This document shows positions 1-7,944 of a stretch of 64,000 nucleotides of DNA, one piece after another. This DNA is from Herbidospora solisilvae. Its GTDB lineage: Bacteria; Actinomycetota; Actinomycetes; Streptosporangiales; Streptosporangiaceae. The translations under genes and the position numbers were made by a program. Position 1 is the first letter of the stretch; the number at the start of each line of letters is the position of its first letter. The notes beneath the pieces are model-generated. The model had not been told where the DNA came from. It did not search any database and was given only the letters and a program-made list of their open reading frames with translations. Location of the stretch: contig NZ_WXEW01000012.1 in NCBI RefSeq assembly GCF_009901565.1, positions 1-64,000 of the forward strand, written 5' to 3'.

Positions 1-199
1 CCAATCGGCCGTTGCCGATCGGCAACGCGCGCAGCCAGTCGGTGCCGGCGCTCTCGTCGTACCACAGGGCCAGGTCACCGGCCTCGGCCGGCGGCGCGGC
101 GGCCGCCCTGGCGACCGCCGTCCACTGCAGGGGCAGGATCGCCGCTCCGGCGCCCGCGGCGCCGAAGCGCAGCACCTGCCTGCGGGATAAGTCAGACAT
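1..199 (-). CDS. GH95-type alpha-L-fucosidase, N-terminal part only (runs off the window)
   Basis: The first 66 codons of a secreted glycoside hydrolase are visible. The protein opens with a twin-arginine signal (SRRQVLRFG at residues 5-13, then an Ala-rich hydrophobic stretch ending ARAAAA). It continues with LWYDESAGTDW and LRALPIGNGRL, the characteristic N-terminal beta-domain opening of family GH95 enzymes that release L-fucose or L-galactose from glycans. The start ATG is at 199 and codon 4 is TTA, a rare codon here. The gene is divergent from L-fuconate dehydratase, which acts on the sugar acid made from L-fucose, so both probably serve fucose use. Family assignment rests on the opening motif; the catalytic domain is outside the window. 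Confidence 0.85.
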   Translation of the reverse strand, partial: MSDLSRRQVLRFGAAGAGAAILPLQWTAVARAAAAPPAEAGDLALWYDESAGTDWLRALPIGNGRL

Positions 200-547
200 C
201 TCTCGGTTCTCCGTTCCCTGGGGTACGGGTGGGCTCGCCACACGCGAGGCAATGTGACCGTCAGGTTACAAACATGGGATTAATAGGGTCAATAGTCGTT
301 GTGAGGGCCGACATTTGCCCTCTTTCGCCACATGATCATGGTGAGACATGGGATTGATTGGCCTCGCGGCTGATCGTCCACGCGGATCACCGTGCCCGAC
401 CGGCCGTTGTGCGCTCGCGCGCGGGCAGGTCGGCAGATTCATCGGGTTAAGTGAAGACGAGAAACGACCAATCGGCTAGTTTGTTGACCTCAGACGGGTC
501 GCGGCCTACCGTCTAACCCGTATTCATCCGATCAATTGGAGATCATT
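200..547. promoter_or_regulatory. Divergent promoter region between fucosidase and fuconate dehydratase
   Basis: This 348-nt gap holds no gene. For the plus-strand operon, TTGACC at 484-489 and TACCGT at 507-512 are 17 nt apart and form a good sigma70-like promoter, leaving a leader of about 30 nt. GGAG at 537-540 serves the ATG at 548. A perfect 10-bp palindrome, CATGATCATG, lies at 331-340. The word ACATGGGATT occurs twice (about 273 and 345), and a related ACATGGGAT occurs upstream of the sugar-binding protein near 7078. These repeats are candidate operators for the two GntR-family regulators of the region; that link is inference. Confidence 0.5.
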
Positions 548-1843
548 ATGCCGACGATCACCGCAGTGGACGTGATCGACGTCAGGTTCCCCACCTCCGC
601 CACCCTCGACGGCTCGGACGCGATGAACCCGGACGGCGACTACTCCGCCGCGTACGTGGTCCTCGGCACCGACGACGACGCCCTGACGGGATACGGCCTG
701 ACCTTCACCATCGGACGCGGCAACGACCTGTGCGTGGCCGCCGCCCGCCAGATCGCCGCCCGGCTGAACGGCCGCGACGTCGACGGCCTCGCCGCCGACC
801 TGGGCGGCCTCTACCGGGAGATCATGGCCGACAGCCAGATGCGCTGGCTGGGACCGGAGAAGGGCGTCGTGCACCTCGCCGCGGCCGCCGTGCTGAACGC
901 CGCCTGGGACCTGGCCGCCCGCCGGGCCGGCAAGCCGTTGTGGCGCCTGGTGGCCGACATGACGCCCGAGGAGATCGTGGCGGCCTGCGACTTCCGCTAC
1001 CTGTCCGACGTGCTGACCCCCGCCGAGGCCGTCGAGATGCTCGCCCGGCTGCGGCCCACCCGCGAGGAGCGCGTGGCCGAACTGGCCGAACGGGGCTACC
1101 CCGCCTACACCACCTCGCCCGGCTGGCTGGGCTACGACGACGGCAAGCTGCGGCGGCTGGTGCGGGAGGCGGTGGCCGACGGCTGGACCCACGTCAAGCT
1201 CAAGGTCGGCGCCGACCTCGACGACGACCTGCGGCGGCTGGCCATCGCCCGCGAGGAGCTCGGCCACCGCCACCTCATGATCGACGCCAACCAGGTGTGG
1301 GACGTGCCGGACGCCGTCTCCTGGGTGAACCGGCTGGCCGCCTTCGAGCCGCTGTGGATCGAGGAGCCGACGAGCCCCGACGACGTCCTGGGCCACGCCG
1401 CCATCCGCAAGGCGATCGCCCCGGTCGGCGTGGCCACCGGGGAGCACTGCCACAACCGGGTGATGTTCAAGCAGCTCCTCCAGGCCGAGGCGATCGACTA
1501 CTGCCAGATCGACTCCTGCCGCCTGGCCTCGGTGAACGAGATCATCCCCATCCTGCTCATGGCCGCGAAGTTCGGCGTGCCGGTGTGCCCGCACGCCGGG
1601 GGCGTCGGCCTCTGCGAGATCGTCCAGCACCTGTCGGTGATCGACTACGTCTGCGTGAGCGGCAGCCTGGAAGGACGCGTGCTGGAGTACGTCGACCACC
1701 TGCACGAGCACTTCACCGACCCGGTCCGGATCGACGGGGGCCGCTACCGCCTGCCCGGGGCGCCGGGCTACAGCGCCCAGATGCGTCCGGAGTCCGTGGC
1801 GGCCTACCGCTACCCTGATGGCCCGCGGTGGGCACGGCAGTAG
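548..1843 (+). CDS. L-fuconate dehydratase (enolase superfamily)
   Basis: This enzyme dehydrates L-fuconate to 2-keto-3-deoxy-L-fuconate in the cytosolic non-phosphorylating fucose pathway. The N-terminus ([11 protein letters not shown], then [19 protein letters not shown] and [11 protein letters not shown]) is diagnostic of the fuconate dehydratase branch of mandelate racemase-like enolases. Metal ligands and catalytic residues of the barrel are recognisable in HVKLKVG (KxK-type base), [19 protein letters not shown] and [11 protein letters not shown]. At 431 residues it has family length. The ATG at 548 is chosen because GGAG lies 7 nt upstream; an in-frame TTG at 536 is less likely. A GntR regulator follows 10 nt downstream, so this is the first gene of a probable three-gene operon. 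Confidence 0.93.
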   Translation: MPTITAVDVIDVRFPTSATLDGSDAMNPDGDYSAAYVVLGTDDDALTGYGLTFTIGRGNDLCVAAARQIAARLNGRDVDGLAADLGGLYREIMADSQMRWLGPEKGVVHLAAAAVLNAAWDLAARRAGKPLWRLVADMTPEEIVAACDFRYLSDVLTPAEAVEMLARLRPTREERVAELAERGYPAYTTSPGWLGYDDGKLRRLVREAVADGWTHVKLKVGADLDDDLRRLAIAREELGHRHLMIDANQVWDVPDAVSWVNRLAAFEPLWIEEPTSPDDVLGHAAIRKAIAPVGVATGEHCHNRVMFKQLLQAEAIDYCQIDSCRLASVNEIIPILLMAAKFGVPVCPHAGGVGLCEIVQHLSVIDYVCVSGSLEGRVLEYVDHLHEHFTDPVRIDGGRYRLPGAPGYSAQMRPESVAAYRYPDGPRWARQ

Positions 1844-1853
1844 GGATGGTGGC

Positions 1854-2564
1854 GTGGGAGTCATCGAGAGCGCGATCGACACGATCAAGCAGATGATCGT
1901 CGACGGCGAGCTGCGTCCCGGCCAGAAACTCCCGATCGAGAAGGAGCTCGCCGATCAGCTCGGCATCGCCCGCAACACCCTGCGCGAGGCCGTGCGGGCG
2001 TTGATCGCGATGCGGGTCCTGCAGACGCGCCAGGGCGACGGCACCTACGTCACCAGCCTGTCCCCGGCGCTGCTGCTCGACGGCATGAGCTTCGTCGCCG
2101 ACATCCACCAGCACGCGGGCGCGGGGGAGTTCCTGCACGTACGGCGGATCCTGGAGGCGGAGGCGACGGCTCTGGCGGCCGTCCGCATCCCCGACGACGA
2201 CCTCGTCGCCCTGGGGAACCTGCTGGAGGAGGCCGAGCGCCTCGCCTCGGGGCCCGAGATCGACCACGGCAAGCTCGTCGCCCTCGACCAGGACTTCCAC
2301 GCGCTGATCACCTCCCACTGCGGCAACGCCGTGCTGGCCGCCGTCATCCAGAACATGTCCGGCCGCACGGTCCGGGCCCGGATCTGGCGCGGCATGACCG
2401 ACCCGGAGGCCGTCCAGCGCACGCTGGGGGAGCACCGCGCCGTCTACCTGGCGCTGCTCGCGCGTGATCCGGAGCGGGCCCGCATCCACGCCGCCATGCA
2501 CGTGCTGGGCGTCGAGGAGAGCCTGGCGGGCTCGCGTGACTTCAGAGAGGACAACGATGAGTGA
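1854..2564 (+). CDS. GntR-family regulator, FadR/FCD subfamily
   Basis: A transcription factor of 236 residues. The N-terminal winged helix is seen as LRPGQKLPIEKELADQLGI, RNTLREAVRAL and RQGDGTYVTSL. An all-helical FCD ligand-binding domain follows, with metal-binding-type Asp/His residues (LDQDFHALI, LGEHRAVY). FCD regulators usually sense small organic acids or sugar acids and repress neighbouring genes, so fuconate or a derivative is a reasonable effector here. The GTG at 1854 avoids overlapping the upstream gene; an in-frame ATG at 1818 would overlap it. The protein is clearly paralogous to the regulator at 7243-7944: both carry GDGTYVTSL followed by PALLL. The last codons overlap larE. 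Confidence 0.9.
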   Translation: MGVIESAIDTIKQMIVDGELRPGQKLPIEKELADQLGIARNTLREAVRALIAMRVLQTRQGDGTYVTSLSPALLLDGMSFVADIHQHAGAGEFLHVRRILEAEATALAAVRIPDDDLVALGNLLEEAERLASGPEIDHGKLVALDQDFHALITSHCGNAVLAAVIQNMSGRTVRARIWRGMTDPEAVQRTLGEHRAVYLALLARDPERARIHAAMHVLGVEESLAGSRDFREDNDE

Positions 2565-3366
2565 CCCCGTCGAGCGGTTGACGGCCCGGCTGCGCGAGGA
2601 GGAGGCGGTCGTCGTCGCCTATTCGGGCGGCGCCGACTCGGCCCTGCTCGCCTTCGCCGCCGGCCGGGCGCTGGGGACCCGCGCCCTGGCGGTCACCGCG
2701 GTCTCGCCGAGCCTGGCCGCGTCCGAGCGGTCCGCCGCGCGGGCCTTCGCCCGCGAGCACGGCCTGGCCCACGTCGAGGTCTGCACCGACGAGATCGAGC
2801 GGCCGGAGTACACCGCGAACGGGCGTGACCGGTGCTACCACTGCAAGTCGGCGCTGTTCGACGCGCTCACCCCGCTGGCCGCGGCCATGGGCGCGGCCGT
2901 CGCCCTGGGCACCAACCTCGACGACCTGGGCGACCACCGGCCCGGCCAGCGCGCCGCGGCCGAGCGCGGGGTCATCACGCCGCTGGTCGACGCCGGGCTG
3001 ACCAAGGCCGACGTGCGCGCGGTCAGCCGGGAGCTCGGCCTGGTGACCGCCGAGAAGCCCGCCGCGCCGTGCCTGGCCTCACGGGTGAGCTACGGCGACC
3101 CCGTCACGCCCGAGGTGCTGGCCAGGATCGAGGCCGCCGAGGCGGCGCTGCGCGATCTCGGCTTCCCGGTGTGCCGGGTGCGCGCCCACGCGGGCGGCAC
3201 CCTCGCCCGGATCGAGGTGCCGAAGGACCAGATCGCCCGCGCCGGCGAGCTGCGCGACCACGTCGACGCCGCCGTGCGCGGCGCCGGCTTCACCTTCTGC
3301 TCGCTCGACCTGTCCGGGTTCGCGTCCGGACGCCTCAACGCGCTGCTCCCTCTGCTGCCGTCGTAG
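2557..3366 (+). CDS. larE: LarE-type ATP-dependent sacrificial sulfur transferase
   Basis: LarE adenylates and then thiolates pyridinium dicarboxylate intermediates to build the nickel-pincer nucleotide cofactor of lactate racemase-type enzymes. The PP-loop SGGADSALLAF is near residues 20-30, CYHCKSALFD follows at about 93, and CLASRVSYG supplies a cysteine (residue 172) at the position of the sacrificial Cys of the single-turnover LarE type. At 269 residues it has family length. Its ATG lies inside the last codons of the GntR gene, so translation is probably coupled. No larB, larC or larA is visible in the window. Fucose degradation can end in L-lactate or L-lactaldehyde plus pyruvate, which would give a racemase a purpose; this is inference. 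Confidence 0.9.
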   Translation: MSDPVERLTARLREEEAVVVAYSGGADSALLAFAAGRALGTRALAVTAVSPSLAASERSAARAFAREHGLAHVEVCTDEIERPEYTANGRDRCYHCKSALFDALTPLAAAMGAAVALGTNLDDLGDHRPGQRAAAERGVITPLVDAGLTKADVRAVSRELGLVTAEKPAAPCLASRVSYGDPVTPEVLARIEAAEAALRDLGFPVCRVRAHAGGTLARIEVPKDQIARAGELRDHVDAAVRGAGFTFCSLDLSGFASGRLNALLPLLPS

Positions 3367-3393
3367 GCGCCCGGACGCGAGATCACGGGGGCG

Positions 3394-4428
3394 TCACTCC
3401 TGTGTCTTGCCGCCGGTCAGCCGCGACAGGGCCAGGGCGGTGAGGATGATCGCCCCGTTGAGCGCCTCGATCCACTGCGCCGGCACGCCGGCGAGGGTGA
3501 GGACGTTCTGGATCATGTACAGCAGCAGGATGCCGGTGAACGCGCCGAACACCGTGCCCTTGCCGCCGTTGAGGCTGACCCCGCCGATGACGGCGGCGGC
3601 GAACACGGTGAAGATCGCCCCGTCGCCCTGCGCGGCGGCGACGGAGGCCAGCCGCCCGGTCAGCAGCAGGCCGCCGATCGCCGCCAGCACGCTGGCGGTG
3701 ATCAGCGTGATCCAGAGCACCCGGTCGGTGCGGATGCCCGCGGCCTTCGCGGCGTCGACGTTGCCGCCGATGGCGTACAGCGAGCGGCCGAACCCGGTGA
3801 AGCCCATGACCAGGACGCCGACCGCGAACAGCAGCAGGCAGATCCAGATCGAGGCGGGCACGCCCAGCCACATCGCCGAGCCCAGGTAGGTCATCGACTC
3901 CGGGAGGTTGAAGAAGGTCTGCCCGCCGGAGATGCCGGTGAGCAGGCCCCGCAGCACGATCAGCATGCCCAGGGTGACGATGAACCCGTTGAGCCCGAAC
4001 CGGACGATGAACAACGCGTTCACCACCCCGACCAGCACCCCGACCGCCAGGGTGATGGGGATCGCCCAGAAGCCGGACAGCAGCCCGAGACCCGAGCCGG
4101 TGCCCACCGCGACCGTCAGCCAGGCGGCCACGCCCGGCGCGAGGCCGAAGGTCGACTCCAGCGACAGGTCCATCTTGCCCACGATGAGCACGAGCGCCTG
4201 GGCCAGGACGAGCAGTGAGATCTCCGACATGGTCTGCAGGATGTTGATCAGGTTGTCGGCCTGCAGGAAGATCGGGTGCACGATCTGCCCGACGATCGCG
4301 ATCGCGATGATCGCCGGAACCAGCGCGAAGTCGCGTAACCGGGCCAGGCGCAGCCCGGCGGGCGACCTCCCCGATCCCTTCGGGGCGGGCCGGCCGGTCT
4401 CCGTCGGGGCGGCGGTGGTCTCAGGCAT
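3394..4428 (-). CDS. Sugar ABC transporter permease (RbsC/AraH type)
   Basis: An integral-membrane subunit of a CUT2 sugar importer, 344 residues, with about eight to ten hydrophobic segments. Typical family signatures are MSEISLLVLAQALVLIVGKM followed by DLS near residues 66-88, GFIVTLGML, and SLYAIGGNVDAAKAAGI, the cytoplasmic loop contacting the ATPase. GGVSLNGGKGTVFGA lies near the C-terminus. It overlaps the upstream ATPase by 8 nt and is the last gene of the SBP-ATPase-permease operon. Substrate is not readable from the permease. The operon sits between two related GntR/FCD regulators and a fucose gene cluster, which suggests fucose or a related deoxysugar. Confidence 0.92.
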   Translation of the reverse strand: MPETTAAPTETGRPAPKGSGRSPAGLRLARLRDFALVPAIIAIAIVGQIVHPIFLQADNLINILQTMSEISLLVLAQALVLIVGKMDLSLESTFGLAPGVAAWLTVAVGTGSGLGLLSGFWAIPITLAVGVLVGVVNALFIVRFGLNGFIVTLGMLIVLRGLLTGISGGQTFFNLPESMTYLGSAMWLGVPASIWICLLLFAVGVLVMGFTGFGRSLYAIGGNVDAAKAAGIRTDRVLWITLITASVLAAIGGLLLTGRLASVAAAQGDGAIFTVFAAAVIGGVSLNGGKGTVFGAFTGILLLYMIQNVLTLAGVPAQWIEALNGAIILTALALSRLTGGKTQE

Positions 4429-5950
4429 CGAGCTCGACTCCTTCCATGGCCGCCACCATCTCGTGGTCGTGCCAGCCGGCGGCCAGTTCGGTGGTGACCC
4501 GGCCGTGGAACATCACCAGGACCCGGTCGCACAGCCGCAGATCGTCCAGTTCGTCGGAGGCGATCACGACGCCGGTGCCCTTCCCGGCGATCTCCTCGAC
4601 CTTGGCGAGCAGGAACTCCTTGGACCGGACGTCCACGCCCGCCGTCGGGGTGATCAGCACGAGCAGGCGGGGGTCGCTCGCCAGGGCCCGGGCCATCACC
4701 ACCTTCTGCTGGTTGCCCCCGGACAGGCCGTTGACGGGCAGCTCCGGGCCGGGGGTCTTGATGGCCAGATTCGTGATCATCTCGCGGGCCAGGTCGTCGC
4801 GGCGCCGGCTGCTCACGAGCCCGGCGGTGCCGAGCCGTTCCGGCACGGTCATCGTGGTGTTGTCGGCGATCGACATCAACGGGATGAGCCCCTGGTGGTG
4901 GCGGTCGCGGGGGACCAGCCCGACCCCCGCCGCCAGCGAGTCGGGCACACTCCCGGCGCGCGGGCGGCGCCCGGCGACCTCGACCGTGCCCTCGCGGGGG
5001 GCCCGCAGCCCCGCGATCGTCTCGGCCAGCTCGGTCTTCCCGCTGCCGCCGAGGCCGGCCAGCCCGACGATCTCTCCCGCCCGCACCCGCAGGTCGACGG
5101 CGGTGTAGAGGTCGCCGTCGGTCAGCCCGCGGGCGTCCAGGATCACATCGGCGTCCGGAGGGACGGAGGGGCGGGCCTTCCTCTCCTGAAGGCCCGCCGC
5201 CTCCCCGGTCATGGCGGCCACCAGGTCTCCCCGGGGCAGTTCCATGACCGGCGCGGTGAGGATGTGCCGGGCGTCGCGGAAGACCGTGACGGTGTCGCAG
5301 ATCTCGTAGATCTCCTGGAGGTGGTGGCTGATGAACAGGAAGGTGACCCCCTGTTCGCGCATCGCCCGCATCCGGTCGAAGAGGCGGGCGATCGCCGCTC
5401 CGTCGAGCTGCGCGGTCGGTTCGTCCAGGATGATGAACCGCGCGCCGAAGGACAGCGCCCTGGCGATCTCGACGAACTGCCGCTGCTCCACGCCGAGCTC
5501 CTTGGCCGGCAGGCGCACGTCGACGTCCACCGCCCAGGCCTCCAGCAGCTCGGCGGCCTTGCGCCACATGCTCTTCCAGCTCACCAGGCGCAGGCCGTTG
5601 TGGTCGTGGCGGTTCAGGTAGAGGTTCTCGGCCACGGTCAGCTCGGGGATGATCGTGGACTTCTGGTAGACGCAGGCGACCCGTTCCCGCCAGGCGTCGC
5701 GCTCCGACAGGCGGGGCGCGGGCCGCCCGGCGAACCGGACCTCCCCTTCGTCGGGCTCCTGCAGGCCGGTCAGGATGGAGACGAGGGTGGACTTGCCCGC
5801 GCCGTTGCGCCCGACGAGCGCGTGGGTCTCGCCCGGCATGATCGTGATGTGGGCGCCGTCCAGCGCCACGGTCTCGCCGTATCTCTTGGTGATGCGCTCC
5901 GCCTCGGCGACGGGGCCGTTCACGGAGGAAGGGCTCGTGGAAGCGCCCAT
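4421..5950 (-). CDS. Sugar ABC transporter ATP-binding protein with two ABC domains (RbsA type)
   Basis: The energy-coupling subunit of the CUT2 importer, 509 residues with tandem nucleotide-binding domains. Domain 1 shows Walker [11 protein letters not shown] near residue 50, Q-loop CVYQKST, signature LGVEQRQFVEIARAL and Walker B FIILDEPTAQLD. Domain 2 has the degenerate P-loop GLGGSGKTELAE, signature [15 protein letters not shown] and LVLITPTAGVDVRS, where the usual DEPTRGID is altered, as is common in half-degenerate second sites. The ATG at 5950 is preceded by GAGAGG and lies 12 nt after the binding-protein stop codon. A longer open frame upstream is only the antisense of that gene. Confidence 0.92.
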   Translation of the reverse strand: MGASTSPSSVNGPVAEAERITKRYGETVALDGAHITIMPGETHALVGRNGAGKSTLVSILTGLQEPDEGEVRFAGRPAPRLSERDAWRERVACVYQKSTIIPELTVAENLYLNRHDHNGLRLVSWKSMWRKAAELLEAWAVDVDVRLPAKELGVEQRQFVEIARALSFGARFIILDEPTAQLDGAAIARLFDRMRAMREQGVTFLFISHHLQEIYEICDTVTVFRDARHILTAPVMELPRGDLVAAMTGEAAGLQERKARPSVPPDADVILDARGLTDGDLYTAVDLRVRAGEIVGLAGLGGSGKTELAETIAGLRAPREGTVEVAGRRPRAGSVPDSLAAGVGLVPRDRHHQGLIPLMSIADNTTMTVPERLGTAGLVSSRRRDDLAREMITNLAIKTPGPELPVNGLSGGNQQKVVMARALASDPRLLVLITPTAGVDVRSKEFLLAKVEEIAGKGTGVVIASDELDDLRLCDRVLVMFHGRVTTELAAGWHDHEMVAAMEGVELDA

Positions 5951-5961
5951 CGTCGTGCCTC

Positions 5962-7029
5962 TCAGCTCAGGTTGTTGCCCCAGAGCGACTTGTCGTCGTG
6001 CTTGACGCTGGGGATGCCGCCGTAGGTGGCGCCGTCGCGCGTGACGAGCGGCGCGGAGAGCTGGTCCTCCAGCAGGCCCGGCCGGACCTCGATGATGGTG
6101 CTGTCGTGGTCGGTCTTCCCGGGGGCGAAGGTCTTGCCGTCGATCGCCGCCTTGGTGTACTCCAGCGCCCACTTGGCGTAGAGGTCGGCGGGCTGGGACA
6201 CGGTCGCGTCGATGTTGCCCGCCGCGATGTCCTTGAGCTCCTGCGGGATGCCGTCGTTGGAGACCACGAAGACGTGCTTGGGGTCGTCCGGGGGCACCAG
6301 CAGGTTGCGCTGCTTGAGCACCTGGAGGGTGCCGGCCAGGGCGAAGCTCGACTGCATGTAGACGCCCTTGACGTCGGGGTTGGCCGTGAGCACCGTCGAC
6401 AACTTCTGCGAGGCGACCGCGCCGTCCCAGTTGGTGGCCTCGCCGAAGACCTTGATGCCGGGGTAGTTCTGCGCCATGCACTCGTTGAAGGCCTCGGTGC
6501 GGTCGCGGCCGTTGATGGAGGCGAGGTCGCCCTGCAGCATGACCACCTTGCCGGCGCCCTTGAGCTGCTCACCGAGGTAGCGGCAGGCCTTCTCCCCGTA
6601 GGCGCGGTTGTCGGCGCGGACGACCATGAAGGCGTTGCCCGTGTCGGGCCGGGTGTCCACCAGGACCACGGGGATCTTCTTGCCTTCGAGCTGCTGGAGC
6701 GTGGGGGCCACCGCGGCGGTGTCCTGCGGCGCCATGACCAGCCCGCGGATGCCCTGGCTCACGAGGCTCTGCACGTTCGCGGTGAGCTTCGCGATGTCGT
6801 TCTGCGAGTTGGTGGTCTTCAGGTCGGCGCCGATCTCGCCGCCGAACTTCGGCACGTAACTGATGTAGGAGTTCCAGAAGTCGGTGTCGGACCGGGGGTA
6901 GTCGACCCCGATGACCGGTTTCGCCGGGGCGTTGGCCGTCGGCCCCGGCGTCTCCTCCCCGCCGCACGCCGCCAAGAGGCAGGCCGCCATTGACAACGTC
7001 ACGGCGACGGGTAAGCGTCTGATTCTCAT
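5962..7029 (-). CDS. Sugar ABC transporter substrate-binding lipoprotein
   Basis: A periplasmic-binding-protein type I solute receptor of the RbsB/ChvE class. The lipoprotein signal is MRIRRLPVAVTLSMAACLL followed by a lipobox cysteine (LLAAC). The mature part holds the paired sugar-binding alpha/beta domains (VIGVDYPRSDTDFWNSY, GLVMAPQDTAAVAP, VVLVDTRPDTGN, GKVVMLQGDLASINGRDR, VFVVSNDGIPQELKDI). The ATG at 7029 is chosen because AAGGAG lies 7 nt upstream and the signal peptide then starts correctly; upstream in-frame codons lack an RBS. It is the first gene of the three-gene minus-strand importer operon and is divergent from the GntR regulator at 7243. Confidence 0.92.
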   Translation of the reverse strand: MRIRRLPVAVTLSMAACLLAACGGEETPGPTANAPAKPVIGVDYPRSDTDFWNSYISYVPKFGGEIGADLKTTNSQNDIAKLTANVQSLVSQGIRGLVMAPQDTAAVAPTLQQLEGKKIPVVLVDTRPDTGNAFMVVRADNRAYGEKACRYLGEQLKGAGKVVMLQGDLASINGRDRTEAFNECMAQNYPGIKVFGEATNWDGAVASQKLSTVLTANPDVKGVYMQSSFALAGTLQVLKQRNLLVPPDDPKHVFVVSNDGIPQELKDIAAGNIDATVSQPADLYAKWALEYTKAAIDGKTFAPGKTDHDSTIIEVRPGLLEDQLSAPLVTRDGATYGGIPSVKHDDKSLWGNNLS

Positions 7030-7075
7030 CGTCACTCCTTCGGGTGCCATTGCGGTAAGCCCGCTTTGAGCGCCG

Positions 7076-7110
7076 GACATGGGATGTCTTTCTATGACCC
7101 AAACCATGTC
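7076..7110. promoter_or_regulatory. Inverted repeat, probable GntR operator
   Basis: GACATGG (7076 area) and CCATGTC (ending 7110) form a 7-bp inverted repeat separated by about 21 nt, in the promoter zone upstream of the binding-protein gene and divergent to the GntR gene. The left arm continues ACATGGGAT, a word also seen twice upstream of fuconate dehydratase. On the minus strand the stretch TGGGTCATAG resembles AGGGTCAATAG at about 286-296. It may be the shared binding site of the paralogous FCD regulators; this is inferred from position and repetition only. Confidence 0.45.
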
Positions 7111-7242
7111 GGTGTCTAGAGCTGACGAACATAATCGCGATCACCTGCGCTTATGTCAGAACGCCGTTATCGGCTCGCCGTCGAACATCACATGTCTGTC
7201 TCGGGTTTCCCGGGGAGGGGGCCTTGGGGGCAGGATGCTCCT

Positions 7243-7944
7243 ATGTCTCTGACCGAGCAGGCGATCGTCCGCATCCGGCAGCTCATCAAGGACGGGACGC
7301 TCCCTCCCGGAGCCCGGCTGCCTCCCGAGCAGGACCTGGCCGCCTCGCTGGGGCTGTCCCGCAACCTGCTCCGCGAGGCCGTCCGATCCCTGGTCACGAC
7401 CCGGGTGCTGGAGGTGCGGCGGGGCGACGGCACCTACGTCACCTCACTCGACCCCGCGCTGCTGCTGGAGGGGGTCGGCGTCGCGGTCGAGATGATGCAG
7501 GGCGACGACCTGCTGGAGATCACCGAGGTGCGCCGGCTGTTCGAGCCGGTGGCCACCAGCCTGGCGGCCACCCGCATCACGCCGGCCCAGCTCGCGGAGC
7601 TGGAGAGACACCTCGACGCCATGGTCGCCGCCCAGGGCGACGTCGAGCTGCTCACCCACCACGACGACTCCTTCCACCGCGCGGTGTTCGAGGCCACCGG
7701 CAACCGGGCGTTGTGCGCCCTGCTCGTCGGGATAGCCAGCCGGACGGTCCGGGCCCGGGTCTGGCGCGGGGTGCTGGAGGGCAACGTGGCCGGCCGCACG
7801 GTCTCCGAGCACGTCGCCATCTACCGGGCGCTGGAGCGGGGCGACGCGGTGCTCGCCCAGGCGGCCGCGCTCATGCACGTGAGCACGACCGAGACCTGGT
7901 TGCGGGAGAACCTGGTACGCGAACCGGGCGAGCGCGTCACCTGA
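7243..7944 (+). CDS. GntR-family regulator, FadR/FCD subfamily (paralogue of 1854-2564)
   Basis: A 233-residue regulator with an N-terminal winged helix (LPPGARLPPEQDLAASLGLS, RNLLREAVRSL, RRGDGTYVTSLDPALLLEG) and an FCD effector domain (ITEVRRLFEPVA, HHDDSFHRAVFEATGN, SEHVAIYRAL). The metal-binding His/Asp pattern of FCD domains is present. The ATG at 7243 has AGGA about 9 nt upstream; in-frame starts from 7153 lie in the promoter zone. It is divergent from the sugar ABC importer and probably represses it. Its stop overlaps the convergent selD by 8 nt. Strong similarity to the regulator at 1854 suggests duplication within one sugar regulon. Confidence 0.9.
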   Translation: MSLTEQAIVRIRQLIKDGTLPPGARLPPEQDLAASLGLSRNLLREAVRSLVTTRVLEVRRGDGTYVTSLDPALLLEGVGVAVEMMQGDDLLEITEVRRLFEPVATSLAATRITPAQLAELERHLDAMVAAQGDVELLTHHDDSFHRAVFEATGNRALCALLVGIASRTVRARVWRGVLEGNVAGRTVSEHVAIYRALERGDAVLAQAAALMHVSTTETWLRENLVREPGERVT

